DNA of 64,000 bases, taken from contig JBEVCD010000018.1 of assembly GCA_040514265.1 (NCBI GenBank), forward strand, positions 23,479 through 87,478, read 5' to 3'. Numbering within the stretch: position 1 is the stretch's first letter; each line of letters opens with the position of its first letter. A program made the translations under genes and the position numbers. Positions 8,015 through 16,946 of the stretch are shown here, piece after piece. Origin of the DNA: WYZ-LMO2 sp040514265 (GTDB lineage Archaea > Halobacteriota > Archaeoglobi > Archaeoglobales > Archaeoglobaceae). The notes under the pieces were generated by a model that saw only the letters and a list, made by a program, of their open reading frames with translations, was not told the origin of the DNA and ran no database searches.

Positions 8015-8542
8015 GTGATCGGGAAAAAACTCAGAGAGTTGCTCGACGACGAATTCTCTGCCGAAGTCGAAGCCGCGGTTTTGGTTCCGATAAAGGACTG
8101 CGAAGACCCGAAGCTCGTGATGATAAAGAGGGGAAAGAACCTCACGAGGAGTTCCGGGCAAGTGGCGTTTCCTGGAGGCATGAGGGAAGACGGCGAAAGT
8201 CCCGTCGAAACGGCGCTGAGGGAGGCTAGGGAGGAGCTGGGAATAAGGAGGGCTGAAGTTCTGGGATACCTCAACCCGACGATGGTGATGGCTTACGAGA
8301 TATGGATATGCCCGGTAGTTGGAATAATCTACGACCTGAATTTCGAGCCCGACGGATACGAGGTGAGCAGGGTTCTCGTGGATAGACTCAAGAACGTGTT
8401 GAAGAGTCGGCGGGTAACGGACTGGGGCGCTACCTTCTACTGCGACGGCGAGCTCGTCTGGGGCGCTTCGAGCAGAGTTCTCGACGACCTTTACATGCGT
8501 ATAGTCAGCAGATACGGGAGCGTCGACGCTTTCTTTCACTGA
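8015..8542 (+). CDS. Nudix hydrolase, CoA-pyrophosphatase-like
   Basis: 175 aa, GTG start. The Nudix box is complete (GX5EX7REUXEEXGU) from GGMREDGESP to REAREELGI, at about residues 53-75, preceded by SSGQVAFPGG, a feature of the CoA pyrophosphatase (NudL/YeaB) subfamily. It hydrolyses a nucleoside diphosphate linked to another moiety; CoA or a related dinucleotide is the best guess. It stands alone on the plus strand and overlaps the convergent HPS/RraA gene by 7 nt. Confidence 0.88.
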   Translation: MIGKKLRELLDDEFSAEVEAAVLVPIKDCEDPKLVMIKRGKNLTRSSGQVAFPGGMREDGESPVETALREAREELGIRRAEVLGYLNPTMVMAYEIWICPVVGIIYDLNFEPDGYEVSRVLVDRLKNVLKSRRVTDWGATFYCDGELVWGASSRVLDDLYMRIVSRYGSVDAFFH

Positions 8543-9828
8543 ACCTTCTCCCACTTGTAAAGCTCGACGATGTCGGCAAGTGTTCTCCCCTTGTCTTCGA
8601 TCTCTCCCCTGATCCTGTCCTCGGCTTTCTTAACTTCCAGCGCTCTTCTGGCAATCTCGTAAGCCCTCTGCTTCGGTATGACCATCACCCCGTTGTCGTC
8701 AGCTATTATCCAGTCTCCGGGATTCACCTCGACTCCGCCGCAGATTACCTTAACGTTTATCTCCCCGAAACCCTTCGGCTCGCCGGCGTTGGGGACGACC
8801 TTCTTCGCGAACACCGGGTAGCCCAGCGCTACGATGTCGTCGGCGTCGCGAACCGCGCCATCGATTACCACCCCCTCTATTCCGCGGTTTATGCAGCTCC
8901 TAGCAGCTAGCTCGCCGAAGACAGCTGCAGTATCGCCCGAGCACTTTATAACGAGGACGTCGCCCCTACCCGCAACGTTTATCGCTTCGACTGGCTTAGC
9001 CCAGTCGCCGTCCATCGTGCTGACCGTGACGGCTTTTCCAACGATCTTCTTACCCGGTACGAGTGGTCTTATACCCTCCATTCCCCTCGCCCTGTGCATG
9101 GCATCGCTGACGTTCGGTGTCGTCACCTTCAGAAGTATCTCTCTGATCTCCTCATCGAGCGATCTCTTCTCTATCACCACCTCCCGCCTCGCGGAGTCTA
9201 TCGCCTCCCTCACCCTCCTTGCAGCCTCCGTCACGTTCCTCGACTTCACGATGTTACTTCCAACGATCACTATGTCCGCCCCGAGGGCTACGCAGGCTGC
9301 AGCTCTCTCGGCGTCGAGTCCTCCGGCTACGGCAACGGGAACCGAGACCGATTTCACGACTTCCTTCAGGATTTCAAGTGGATCCATTCCGACCATCTGC
9401 TGATCTATGCCGACATGGACGTTGATGTAGTCCACACCCAGTTCTTCGAGCTGTTTGGCTCTCTCCAGCGGGTTCGGAACGTTTATCAGGTCAGCCATTA
9501 TCTGGCACCCGTACTTTCTGGCTGCCCTTATGGCTTCGGCTACCGTGCTGTTGTCGGACAGCGCCAGAATTATGACGATGTCAGCTCCGCTCTTCGCCGC
9601 CATTTCGACCTCTACTGCTCCGGTGTCTATCGTTTTCATATCCGCAAGTATTCTGTGGTCTCTGAAGTTTCTCTTCAGCTCCCTGACGGCGTTCATCCCC
9701 TCACTCTTTATTAACGGCGTTCCAGCTTCCAGCCAATCTGCTCCCCCCTCTATAGCCTCTCTGGCGATCTCGACAGCCCTCTTGAGCTCCACGAGGTCGA
9801 GAGCTACCTGAAGGACTGGCCTGCCCAT
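8536..9828 (-). CDS. bifunctional hexulose-6-phosphate synthase / RraA-like protein
   Basis: 430 aa fusion. Residues 1 to about 210 are 3-hexulose-6-phosphate synthase of the OMP-decarboxylase fold: LQVALDLVELKRA, DMKTIDTGAVEVEMAAKSGAD, VAVAGGLDAE. Residues 215-430 are an RraA/HMG aldolase-like domain with VSDAMHRARGMEGI, GELAARSC and GVVIDGAVRDADD. The first half interconverts formaldehyde plus ribulose-5-phosphate with hexulose-6-phosphate; in archaea it supplies ribulose- and ribose-5-phosphate. The role of the RraA half is unproven: RNase E is absent in archaea, so an aldolase or phosphosugar role is more likely. The fusion is known in several archaea. It overlaps the Nudix gene by 7 nt. 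Confidence 0.92.
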   Translation of the reverse strand: MGRPVLQVALDLVELKRAVEIAREAIEGGADWLEAGTPLIKSEGMNAVRELKRNFRDHRILADMKTIDTGAVEVEMAAKSGADIVIILALSDNSTVAEAIRAARKYGCQIMADLINVPNPLERAKQLEELGVDYINVHVGIDQQMVGMDPLEILKEVVKSVSVPVAVAGGLDAERAAACVALGADIVIVGSNIVKSRNVTEAARRVREAIDSARREVVIEKRSLDEEIREILLKVTTPNVSDAMHRARGMEGIRPLVPGKKIVGKAVTVSTMDGDWAKPVEAINVAGRGDVLVIKCSGDTAAVFGELAARSCINRGIEGVVIDGAVRDADDIVALGYPVFAKKVVPNAGEPKGFGEINVKVICGGVEVNPGDWIIADDNGVMVIPKQRAYEIARRALEVKKAEDRIRGEIEDKGRTLADIVELYKWEKVQ

Positions 9829-9862
9829 AACAGAAGAGCGGCACGCATACTAAAAAAATTGC

Positions 9863-10177
9863 TTAGAAGCCGAGGTGCTTCTTGAGATCCTCTATTTCCC
9901 TTTCCAGCTCCTCAAGCTCGACGTAGGCGAAATCTTTCTCCCCTACACCCGCGAGCTTCCAGAATAGTCTCGCAATTATGGGGAACATCTTTCCCGCATA
10001 TCCCGGGGCGTGCGGGAGCAGCTTGGCAGCCAGGTCGCCGAGTTTTTCGAGCTGCTCCCTGTTGAGCCTTTCGAGGTTTAGGCTCGCCTCGCCGAGGAGC
10101 GAGATGGCGCTGCCTATGACTCTCTCGCGGAGCGCGTAGTACTTCGCAGCCTCGCTGGTTATGCGATGGACTCCCAT
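9863..10177 (-). CDS. hypothetical helical protein downstream of glnA
   Basis: 104 aa, almost wholly helical: ITSEAAKYYALRERVIGSAI, LNREQLEKLGDLAAKLLP, then a Glu-rich coiled-coil-like C-terminus (YVELEELEREIEDLKKH). No membrane span or cysteines. It starts 9 nt after the glnA stop with a GGTGAT ribosome site, so it is cotranscribed with glutamine synthetase. A regulatory partner of GlnA is an attractive inference, but nothing in the sequence proves it. Confidence 0.65.
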   Translation of the reverse strand: MGVHRITSEAAKYYALRERVIGSAISLLGEASLNLERLNREQLEKLGDLAAKLLPHAPGYAGKMFPIIARLFWKLAGVGEKDFAYVELEELEREIEDLKKHLGF

Positions 10178-10186
10178 ACGATCACC

Positions 10187-11632
10187 TCATATGTCGAAGT
10201 ACTTCATGAACTCCCACGGCGTTATGTAGAGGCAGTACTGGTTCCACTCCTCGATCTTCAGCTCCATGAACGCGTCGAATATGTGCGAGCCCAGAGCTCT
10301 CTGCAGAACCTCGTCGCTCGCCAAGTGGTCGAGAGCGTCCCTCAACGTCGTCGGCAGTTCACCTATTCCGAGTTCTCTCCTCTCGGCAGCCGAAAGCTCG
10401 TAGACGTCGACCATCACAGGATCCCCGGGGTCTATCTTCTTCTTTATGCCGTCAAGCCCAGCGGCGAGCATGGCTGTAAACGCGAGGTAGGGGTTACAGC
10501 TGGGATCAGCACCTCTGTATTCGATCCTTATAGCGGATGGCTTCTTGACGTACATCGGAACTCTTACGAGCGCGCTTCTGTTCCTCGGACTCCAGCATAT
10601 GTTTATCGGAGCCTCGAATCCCGGAACGAGACGCTTGTAGCTGTTCACGGTTGGACAGCAGATAGCTGTCAGAGCCTTTGCGTGTTCCAGTAGACCGCCG
10701 ATGTAGTAGCGGGCCTTTTGGCTAAGCATGAACTCATCGTCCGGATCGGCGAATAGGGGTTCGCCGCTGAACGGCTCGCCCTTCCACAAGCTCTGGTGGG
10801 TGTGCATTCCGCTCGCGTTGTCCAGGTAGAGAGGTTTCGGCATGAAGGTCGCAACGAGTCCGTGCATGGCTGCGACGTTCTTCGCCGCGAACTTGTAGAG
10901 GTAGAAGGCGTCTCCTACGTCGACGAGCAGCTTCGGCTTGAAGTCGAGTTCAACTTGTCCGGCGGTCGCAACCTCGTGGTGGTGGTACTCAACGATGACT
11001 CCCAGCTGTTCGAGGTGGTGAACGAGCTCGTTGCGGTACTCGATCGTAGTGTCTTCCGGCGGAGCTCTAAAGTAACCCTCCTTCGGTCTGATGATATAGC
11101 TGCCGTTCAGCTCGGGGCTCGAAGGTATCACGCGCGGCGGTCCCCAGCTGTCTCCAGCTCCACCGTTCGGCGAAACCCAGAGGTCCCACGAGAGGTTTCT
11201 GAAATCTATGCTCTCGAAAACGAAGAACTCTATCTCCGGTCCGAAGATAGCCGACAGTCCCTCGCTCTTCAATTTTTCTTCCATCCTCTTCGCTACGTAG
11301 CCGCGTGGGTCGCAGCTCGCGATGTCACTTCCCCAAGCCTCGTAGACGTTTCCGAACATTATCGCGGTCTTCTGCACCGGATCCTCTATCCAGGGGATCA
11401 CCCTAAGCGTCGAGGGATCGGGCTTCCAGACCACGTCACTCTGCTCTATTGTCTTGAATCCCCTAACGGACGATCCGTCGAAACCTATCCCGTCTTCGAA
11501 CGCGCCGCCATCGATGAACTCCCTCGCCGGTATGCTGAACGTCAGAAGGTATCCGCGGACGTCGCTGAAGGCGCAGAGCACCTGTTTCACTCCCCTCTCC
11601 CTCAGAACTCTCCTCGCTTCCTCTACGTCCAT
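10187..11632 (-). CDS. glnA: glutamine synthetase, type I
   Basis: 481 aa. It makes glutamine from glutamate, ammonia and ATP in the cytoplasm, as a dodecamer in this family. Signatures: GFDGSSVRGF in the beta-grasp domain, the ATP/metal site around FGPEIEFFVFE, NASGMHTHQSL (the HXHXS signature) and the glutamate-site NRSALVRVP. The ATG at 11632 is preferred over the GTG at 11650 because the TATA element at 11651-11660 lies 24 nt upstream of it, giving a leaderless mRNA. A 104-aa helical gene follows 9 nt downstream. Confidence 0.95.
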   Translation of the reverse strand: MDVEEARRVLRERGVKQVLCAFSDVRGYLLTFSIPAREFIDGGAFEDGIGFDGSSVRGFKTIEQSDVVWKPDPSTLRVIPWIEDPVQKTAIMFGNVYEAWGSDIASCDPRGYVAKRMEEKLKSEGLSAIFGPEIEFFVFESIDFRNLSWDLWVSPNGGAGDSWGPPRVIPSSPELNGSYIIRPKEGYFRAPPEDTTIEYRNELVHHLEQLGVIVEYHHHEVATAGQVELDFKPKLLVDVGDAFYLYKFAAKNVAAMHGLVATFMPKPLYLDNASGMHTHQSLWKGEPFSGEPLFADPDDEFMLSQKARYYIGGLLEHAKALTAICCPTVNSYKRLVPGFEAPINICWSPRNRSALVRVPMYVKKPSAIRIEYRGADPSCNPYLAFTAMLAAGLDGIKKKIDPGDPVMVDVYELSAAERRELGIGELPTTLRDALDHLASDEVLQRALGSHIFDAFMELKIEEWNQYCLYITPWEFMKYFDI

Positions 11633-11650
11633 GGCTGCAGCCACACTCAC

Positions 11651-11660
11651 AAATATATAA
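11651..11660 (-). promoter_or_regulatory. TATA box for glnA
   Basis: Minus-strand TTATATATTT, centred 24 nt before the ATG at 11632. This is the clearest TATA box in the window and it decides the start codon. Confidence 0.6.
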
Positions 11661-11780
11661 TTTTTTCGCAGATTGTTGAAGAAATTTTAGTTTTTCTACA
11701 AGAAATTAAAGATCTTTCAAAAAATGTCGGCTAATACACGTAGCCTCTACAGCTGAAAAACCCATTCAGCCTCCAACTGA

Positions 11781-11789
11781 TTTTTAAAC
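11781..11789 (+). promoter_or_regulatory. TATA-like element for hel308
   Basis: TTTTTAAAC centred about 22 nt before the GTG at 11807, consistent with leaderless initiation. Confidence 0.4.
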
Positions 11790-11806
11790 GCCCGCCGAGT
11801 AGAGCT

Positions 11807-13792
11807 GTGAAAGTTGACGAACTCGAAGAGTTCATCGGGAAGTTTGCGGTGGGGGTTCTCAAGGAGAGGGGAATTACTGAACTCTTTCCCCCTCAGAGCG
11901 AAGCGATCAGTCTGATCTTCTCCGACCGAAACGTCCTTCTAAGCATGCCTACGGCTGCCGGCAAGACGCTTTTAGCCGAGCTCGCCATGGTCAGAGCTGC
12001 GATCGAGGGGGGCAAAAGTCTCTACGTAACACCGCTTCGCGCAATAGCAAGCGAGAAGTTCAGAGAGTTCAAAAGCTGGGAGAAAATAGGTCTGAAAGTC
12101 GGGATATCTACCGGAGACTACTCCTCGACGGACGAGCACCTATCCGACTGCGACATAGTCGTCACGACGTGCGAGAAAGCCGACTCGCTGCTGAGAAACA
12201 GAGCGAGCTGGATGCGGAACGTGAGCTGCCTCGTCGTAGATGAGCTGCACCTGATCGACGACGCCGAAAGGGGACCCAACCTCGAAGTCCTTATAGCGAA
12301 GATGCTCGGAAGAGCGAGGATAGTAGCACTTTCGGCGACAGTGAGTAACTGCGAGGAGATCGCTGAGTGGTTAAACGCGGAGTGCTATTACACCGAGTGG
12401 CGACCCGTCCCGCTCGTCGAGGGCAGCTACGTGGGCGGAACACTTTACCTGGGCAACAAAACAGCGAAGATAAGTTTCGACAGACTCGTAGTCGAGGGAA
12501 CACTGATCTTCGAATCTACAAGGAGGAACGCAGAGAGCACAGCCTTGAAACTCTCAGCTCTAGGATTTGAGGGGTCAAAAGAGCTCGCTAGAGCTGTTCT
12601 CGAAGAGAACGAGGGTGAGATAAGCAGAAAGCTCGCAGAATGTATCGAAAATGGTGTGGCTTTCCACCATGCCGGACTGCTGGCTTCACAGAGAGAGGTT
12701 GTGGAGAGCGGGTTCAGGAGGGGAGAGATAAAGGTCGTCGTCGCGACGCCGACGCTGGCTGCCGGCGTAAACCTGCCAGCGAGGCGGGTTATAGTCAGAT
12801 CGATCTACCGTCACGATGGGTACACGAGGAGAATAAAGGTGCTGGAGTACAAGCAGATGGCTGGGAGGGCTGGAAGACCGGGATGCGAGGTTGGAGAAGC
12901 TATAATCGTAGCCAAGAGCAAGGAAATCGCCGAAAAGTACATCCACGGCGAGCCCGAACCCCTGACGTCAAAGCTGGGTAGTGAGGTCAAGATCCGCTTC
13001 CACACGCTCTCGTTGATCTGCGACGGTTATTCGAGCATTGGAGACATTGAAAGGTTCTTCGAAAGGACGCTGTTCCATAAGCAATTCGGAAGGCTCGAAT
13101 ACGTGATCGAGAGGGTCGTCTACCAGCTCGAAAGGTGGGGTATGGTCGAAATAGGGGATAAGGTAGTCCCGACTGACCTCGGAAGGCTCGTGGCGAGGCT
13201 GTACATAGACCCGCTCACAGGCTTCATATTCTACGACGTACTGAGCAGAGAGACCCCTTCTGAGCTCGGCTTCCTCCACCTGATCTGCCGCACCCCGGAC
13301 ATGGAGAGGATTGGCTTCTCGAAGAGAGACGATTGGATAGAAGACGAGGCTTTCAGGCTGAGGAACGAGTTCACGTACTTTCCATCGTCTTACTCCGTCG
13401 ACTACGACTGGTTTCTCAGAGAGGTGAAGACGGCTCTCTGCCTCAGGGACTGGATAAACGAGGTGGACGAAAACGTCATATGCTCCAAATACTCCGTAGC
13501 TCCCGGAGACCTGCGTAGGATTGTGGAGCGTGCTGAGTGGCTGAGCAGCGCAGCCGAAAAGATAGCGGCTACGCTCGGAAAGTCCATTAAGATGAGCGAG
13601 AGGATTCGCTACGGTGTCAGGGAAGAGCTGCTCGACCTCGTGAGGCTGAAGATGGTAGGAAGAGTTAGGGCTCGCAGGCTGTTTAACGCCGGCATAAGGA
13701 GCGTCGAAGACCTGAAGTCCAAGAGGGAGCTTGCCGAGAGGCTGATAGGAACCAAAATAGTGGCGAGAGCACTATCCGAACTCGGCAATTAG
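11807..13792 (+). CDS. hel308: Hel308-type Ski2-like DNA helicase
   Basis: 661 aa, GTG start. Superfamily 2 helicase motifs: Q-like FPPQSEAI, Walker A PTAAGKT, DELH box (VVDELHLI), SAT (LSATVSN), then motif V region TPTLAAGVNLPARR and motif VI QMAGRAGRPG. A winged helix and ratchet domain follow, and the C-terminal helix-hairpin-helix (VGRVRARRLFNAGIRSVEDL) matches Hel308. It unwinds forked and lagging-strand DNA in 3'-5' direction at stalled replication forks. Its last 21 nt overlap the convergent prs gene. The protein is somewhat short for the family, mostly in the N- and C-terminal arms. Confidence 0.93.
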   Translation: MKVDELEEFIGKFAVGVLKERGITELFPPQSEAISLIFSDRNVLLSMPTAAGKTLLAELAMVRAAIEGGKSLYVTPLRAIASEKFREFKSWEKIGLKVGISTGDYSSTDEHLSDCDIVVTTCEKADSLLRNRASWMRNVSCLVVDELHLIDDAERGPNLEVLIAKMLGRARIVALSATVSNCEEIAEWLNAECYYTEWRPVPLVEGSYVGGTLYLGNKTAKISFDRLVVEGTLIFESTRRNAESTALKLSALGFEGSKELARAVLEENEGEISRKLAECIENGVAFHHAGLLASQREVVESGFRRGEIKVVVATPTLAAGVNLPARRVIVRSIYRHDGYTRRIKVLEYKQMAGRAGRPGCEVGEAIIVAKSKEIAEKYIHGEPEPLTSKLGSEVKIRFHTLSLICDGYSSIGDIERFFERTLFHKQFGRLEYVIERVVYQLERWGMVEIGDKVVPTDLGRLVARLYIDPLTGFIFYDVLSRETPSELGFLHLICRTPDMERIGFSKRDDWIEDEAFRLRNEFTYFPSSYSVDYDWFLREVKTALCLRDWINEVDENVICSKYSVAPGDLRRIVERAEWLSSAAEKIAATLGKSIKMSERIRYGVREELLDLVRLKMVGRVRARRLFNAGIRSVEDLKSKRELAERLIGTKIVARALSELGN

Positions 13793-14635
13793 CCTCTCGG
13801 CGATTCTCTCAGCCACACTCACCCTGCTAACCGGACTCACCACGGTGTCGGTGGCGACCATCTCCTCGACCCCCGAAGCCAGTATCCTCATCAAAGCGTC
13901 CTCCGTCAGTATAGCGTGTGTGCAAGCTACGTAAACGTCCTTCGCACCCGATCTTTTAGCTATCCTCGCTATCTGCGATACCGTCGCGCCCGTACAGACG
14001 ATGTCGTCGACGATCACCGCACTCCCCTCTATCGACAGCCTCGGCGGCTGGAAGACGAAGCTCTCTACGTCGACGCGTATCCTTCGCAGCTCCACGATAT
14101 CTCTGGCATCGACCACCTCAGCGAACTTCTCTGCCCAAACCACTGCCCTCTCATCCGGTGCCAGAACCGTTGGCTTGCTCAGCCTGTCGCTGAGGTACTC
14201 GGCGAGCAAGTCCATGGCTGTCATGTCCACGAGCTCCGCGTCGAACACGTTCTTCTGCAGGTGGAAGTCGACAGTGTATATCTTCTCAACACCTGAGATC
14301 GCGAAAATCTTGTTGAGAACGTTCACAGCCAGAGGTTCGCCCTCCCTCCTTACGTCCGTTCTCGCGTACGCTATATAAGGGATGACGCAGTATATGGCTT
14401 CAGCTCCGGCTGCTTTAGCAGCATCGGCTATCAGCGCCATCGTGAGAAGACTCCTCTCCGGTTTCGGGTGCATCGTGTCGAAGATCAGAACCTCCTCCCC
14501 TTCCACGTCGCAGCCGAGTCTGAAGTATATTTCTCCATCCGGATGCCGATGGAGCTGCGAGTAGCAGAGGGGGAAACCCGTAAGCTTCGAGACCCTCACA
14601 GCCAGAGCACCGTTTATTCCGGCTACGATCTTCAT
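13772..14635 (-). CDS. prs: ribose-phosphate pyrophosphokinase
   Basis: 287 aa PRPP synthase transferring pyrophosphate from ATP to ribose-5-phosphate, supplying nucleotide, histidine, Trp and methanopterin synthesis. Visible: HRHPDGEIYFRL, the ATP/Mg site YIAYARTDVRREGEPL, a divalent-metal segment VDFHLQKN, and the PRPP loop VIVDDIVCTGATV. It is short, as for archaeal PRPP synthases. It has its own TATA box 25 nt upstream of the ATG and overlaps hel308 by 21 nt at the 3' end. It fits with the HPS-dependent ribose-5-phosphate supply at 8.5 kb and the RFAP synthase at 0.8 kb. Confidence 0.93.
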   Translation of the reverse strand: MKIVAGINGALAVRVSKLTGFPLCYSQLHRHPDGEIYFRLGCDVEGEEVLIFDTMHPKPERSLLTMALIADAAKAAGAEAIYCVIPYIAYARTDVRREGEPLAVNVLNKIFAISGVEKIYTVDFHLQKNVFDAELVDMTAMDLLAEYLSDRLSKPTVLAPDERAVVWAEKFAEVVDARDIVELRRIRVDVESFVFQPPRLSIEGSAVIVDDIVCTGATVSQIARIAKRSGAKDVYVACTHAILTEDALMRILASGVEEMVATDTVVSPVSRVSVAERIAERLIAEFG

Positions 14636-14655
14636 CCCTTAAAACTCTCGCGCAG

Positions 14656-14665
14656 ACTTATTTAC
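14656..14665 (-). promoter_or_regulatory. TATA box for prs
   Basis: Minus-strand GTAAATAAGT, centred 25 nt before the ATG at 14635; a leaderless promoter. Confidence 0.5.
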
Positions 14666-14687
14666 CTTACTGGCGGAAAAAGTTTTT

Positions 14688-14704
14688 CGGGTAGTGCCTA
14701 CCCG
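14688..14704 (-). promoter_or_regulatory. perfect inverted repeat upstream of prs
   Basis: A 7-bp perfect stem with a 3-nt spacer (CGGGTAG / CTACCCG) lies about 25 nt upstream of the prs TATA box and 124 nt after the stop of the P-loop NTPase gene on the same strand. It could be a dimeric regulator site for prs or, with the A/T runs that follow it, a weak terminator of the upstream gene. It is a single site, so no consensus can be drawn. Confidence 0.3.
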
Positions 14705-14827
14705 TAACTGTCGGACTGCTCTTTCTCAATCTTCTGATGGCAACTCGCAGAAAAATAAGATCCGTCCTTGGCTTCCACTTTAACATACAACCTCAAGCGG
14801 ATGTCTTTTAAGGAAAGCGGAGCTTTT

Positions 14828-15634
14828 TCAAATCGACAGGAATTTTTTGAGCGTCTTCAGCACCTCCATTTTACCGGGTCTCATGCTTACAGTCGCCTCC
14901 GGTTTGAGCAACTGCGCCACCTCCTCCGTAACCACGAGCCACGGGTCTTTAAGCTCTATTTCCACAGCTCTCCTGTAACGATCTCCGTCGTAAACCGCTA
15001 TCTTTCCGGGAGCTACGAGCAGAACGAGATCGGCGTTCAACGATGCCTCCGTAGGAGCGGCGACGTTGCTGAAGGACTCCACGACGAGGATCTCGTGGTT
15101 CAAGAGCCTCAGACACTCGTCAGCTGCCCTTCTGGCTGAGATCAGCAGACTCTCGATTTCCGAAGCTTCTACGGCTTTTGCCTCTGTCAACCTCGCGAGC
15201 TCTTCTACCTCCTCCCTCAGACTCTCAATTCCAACCTCGACGTTTTCCGGGATGAGGTAATGTTCTGTGCGTTCCGAACAGGTAATTCTCAGCATTGCAG
15301 CCTGGCGGAAAGCTCCGAGATTTGTATAAAGCCACCTCGCCCAGCCGACTTTCTCCGGATCGGGAGGAATGAGCAGAGTCGTCACCGGCGACTCGATCTC
15401 AATCGGATCCGTGCTCCCCGCAGCTTCGTGAAGTTCCAGTGCATCCCTGCCCACGAGCAGTTTCATATCGATGCTCTTCAGTAGATATTCGTAGTGGTAC
15501 CACCCGTTGAAACTTGAAACGGGCTTCGCTACCCCGACGTCTATACCGGCTTCTCTCATCTCCTCAACCATCCGCTTAGCCACCGTCGTCTTGCCGGAGT
15601 CGAAGGGCAGCAGCCCCACCACTAGCAGGAGCAC
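14828..15634 (-). CDS. predicted P-loop NTPase
   Basis: 268 aa, GTG start at 15634. The N-terminus is a Walker A loop (GLLPFDSGKTTVA) followed by a switch-like VGVAKPVSSFNGWYHY; the hhhExF strand (EILVVESFSNVAAP) and LVLLVAPGKIAVYDGDRY in the C-terminal half resemble the dethiobiotin synthetase/CobQ fold of archaeal 'predicted P-loop ATPase/GTPase' proteins. Substrate unknown. It is divergent from the enolase-superfamily gene, with 182 nt between them. About 190 nt separate it from prs downstream, including the inverted repeat at 14688, so the two are probably separate units. Confidence 0.7.
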   Translation of the reverse strand: MLLLVVGLLPFDSGKTTVAKRMVEEMREAGIDVGVAKPVSSFNGWYHYEYLLKSIDMKLLVGRDALELHEAAGSTDPIEIESPVTTLLIPPDPEKVGWARWLYTNLGAFRQAAMLRITCSERTEHYLIPENVEVGIESLREEVEELARLTEAKAVEASEIESLLISARRAADECLRLLNHEILVVESFSNVAAPTEASLNADLVLLVAPGKIAVYDGDRYRRAVEIELKDPWLVVTEEVAQLLKPEATVSMRPGKMEVLKTLKKFLSI

Positions 15635-15816
15635 TCGAACATTTACGCTTTAGGAAACTAAACACCTTCGATATCTGAAACTCAACAAGTACAGGTCGAC
15701 ACCCGTGGATCGTTTGAGAGGCTTGGAGTCGGATTCCGAGCGGAAAATCTTTTACAATTTTGGTGACGTGTACGATTCGGTAAAAATTAAAAACAATAAA
15801 ATTAGCTTCTTCTCTG

Positions 15817-16926
15817 ATGAAGCTCGAAGACATTAGAGTATACACACTCGCCCTGCCACTCCCCGAACCTGTAAAGTTCTCCTGGGAGCCATTTCCCCAT
15901 TCTGTGTACATTTTCAGCGTTGTTGAAGTTGAAAGTGGTGGGTACAGAGGATATTCAGCCATTGAATTCGGCGCCGCTTACAAACAGTTTGTAGAGACTA
16001 CTGTCAAGCTAACACTGCAGGGTCTCGACATAGATATAGAAAACATCGACCCTCGACTTCTCGAAATAGGTAGCTGGGCAATTCAAAGGCTCGGGGCTGT
16101 GGAGGCAGCGGTATGGGATTTGATTGCAAAAAAGGAGGGTTTACCACTATACAGGCTGCTCGGAGGTGCGAGAAAAAAGGTTAAGGTTTACGCAAGCACT
16201 GGAAGACTGCTTGATGAAAAAGATACTGTAAAGCTCGTGGAGAGGTACACGGAGATGGGTATAGACACCGTTAAGATCAGGTTCAGGAGAGAGAGTGTTG
16301 AAGATGACTTGAGAGTTTTAAAGGCTGTGATGGGGGAGTTTCCAGATGTTTCTTTTGCAGTCGACGCCAACCAGGCGTGGAGTTACACTCCGCCATACTG
16401 GAGCAGAAAGGTTGCGTTGAAGGTAGCCAAGGAGCTTGAAAGCCTTGGAGTGCTCTGGCTTGAGGAGCCTTTGTGGAAGGATGACATTGAAGGTTACAAA
16501 TGGCTCAGAGACAATGTTGGCATTGAAATTGCTGGTGGGGAGCTGGAACACGGGCTTCAGAGGTTCAGGATGCTGATTGAAAGCGGCGCCTTCGACATTG
16601 TTCAGGCAGATGTAGTTTACTCCAATGGGATTCAGGAATGTAAAAAGGTAGCAGCAATTGCGGAATCCTTCAATCTTAAATTCATGCCACACGCCTGGGA
16701 TCCCGGGCTCGGATGGCTGGCGAATCTACACCTCGCCGCATCGCTGGCAGAGAGTATCTGTCCCTACATAGAGACTCCACTCGACCCTATCTGGTGGAAA
16801 GACCTGATGTTTGAAGTCTTAAATGGTGAAATTGAAATAGAAAAGGGTTACGTAAGACTTCCAGAATCTCCCGGACTTGGTTTCGATTTGGACAGGGAAA
16901 AACTGGAAAAATACAGGATTGCGTAG
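15817..16926 (+). CDS. enolase-superfamily (mandelate racemase/muconate lactonizing) enzyme
   Basis: 369 aa. The N-terminal capping domain leads into the TIM barrel with a Lys-X-Arg at strand 2 (TVKIRFR), the metal ligands Asp in FAVDANQAW, Glu in WLEEPLW and Glu in IAGGELEHG, and a C-terminal His in FMPHAWDPGLGW. It should abstract the alpha proton of a carboxylate (racemisation, dehydration or cycloisomerisation of a sugar or aromatic acid); the substrate is not readable. GC is visibly lower than in neighbours (about 35-47% in sampled lines), as in the broken glycyl radical genes behind it, suggesting shared acquisition. This gene is intact. Confidence 0.85.
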   Translation: MKLEDIRVYTLALPLPEPVKFSWEPFPHSVYIFSVVEVESGGYRGYSAIEFGAAYKQFVETTVKLTLQGLDIDIENIDPRLLEIGSWAIQRLGAVEAAVWDLIAKKEGLPLYRLLGGARKKVKVYASTGRLLDEKDTVKLVERYTEMGIDTVKIRFRRESVEDDLRVLKAVMGEFPDVSFAVDANQAWSYTPPYWSRKVALKVAKELESLGVLWLEEPLWKDDIEGYKWLRDNVGIEIAGGELEHGLQRFRMLIESGAFDIVQADVVYSNGIQECKKVAAIAESFNLKFMPHAWDPGLGWLANLHLAASLAESICPYIETPLDPIWWKDLMFEVLNGEIEIEKGYVRLPESPGLGFDLDREKLEKYRIA

Positions 16927-16946
16927 TCATTAAGAACTCGAAAGCT

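Noticed and set aside
10796..11734. 312-codon open frame on the plus strand
   Set aside because: Antisense to glnA, with no plausible protein features.
15661..15816. Possible small gene between the P-loop NTPase and the enolase-superfamily gene
   Set aside because: Only an AT-rich divergent promoter space; no reading frame with a start, ribosome site and protein-like composition was seen.
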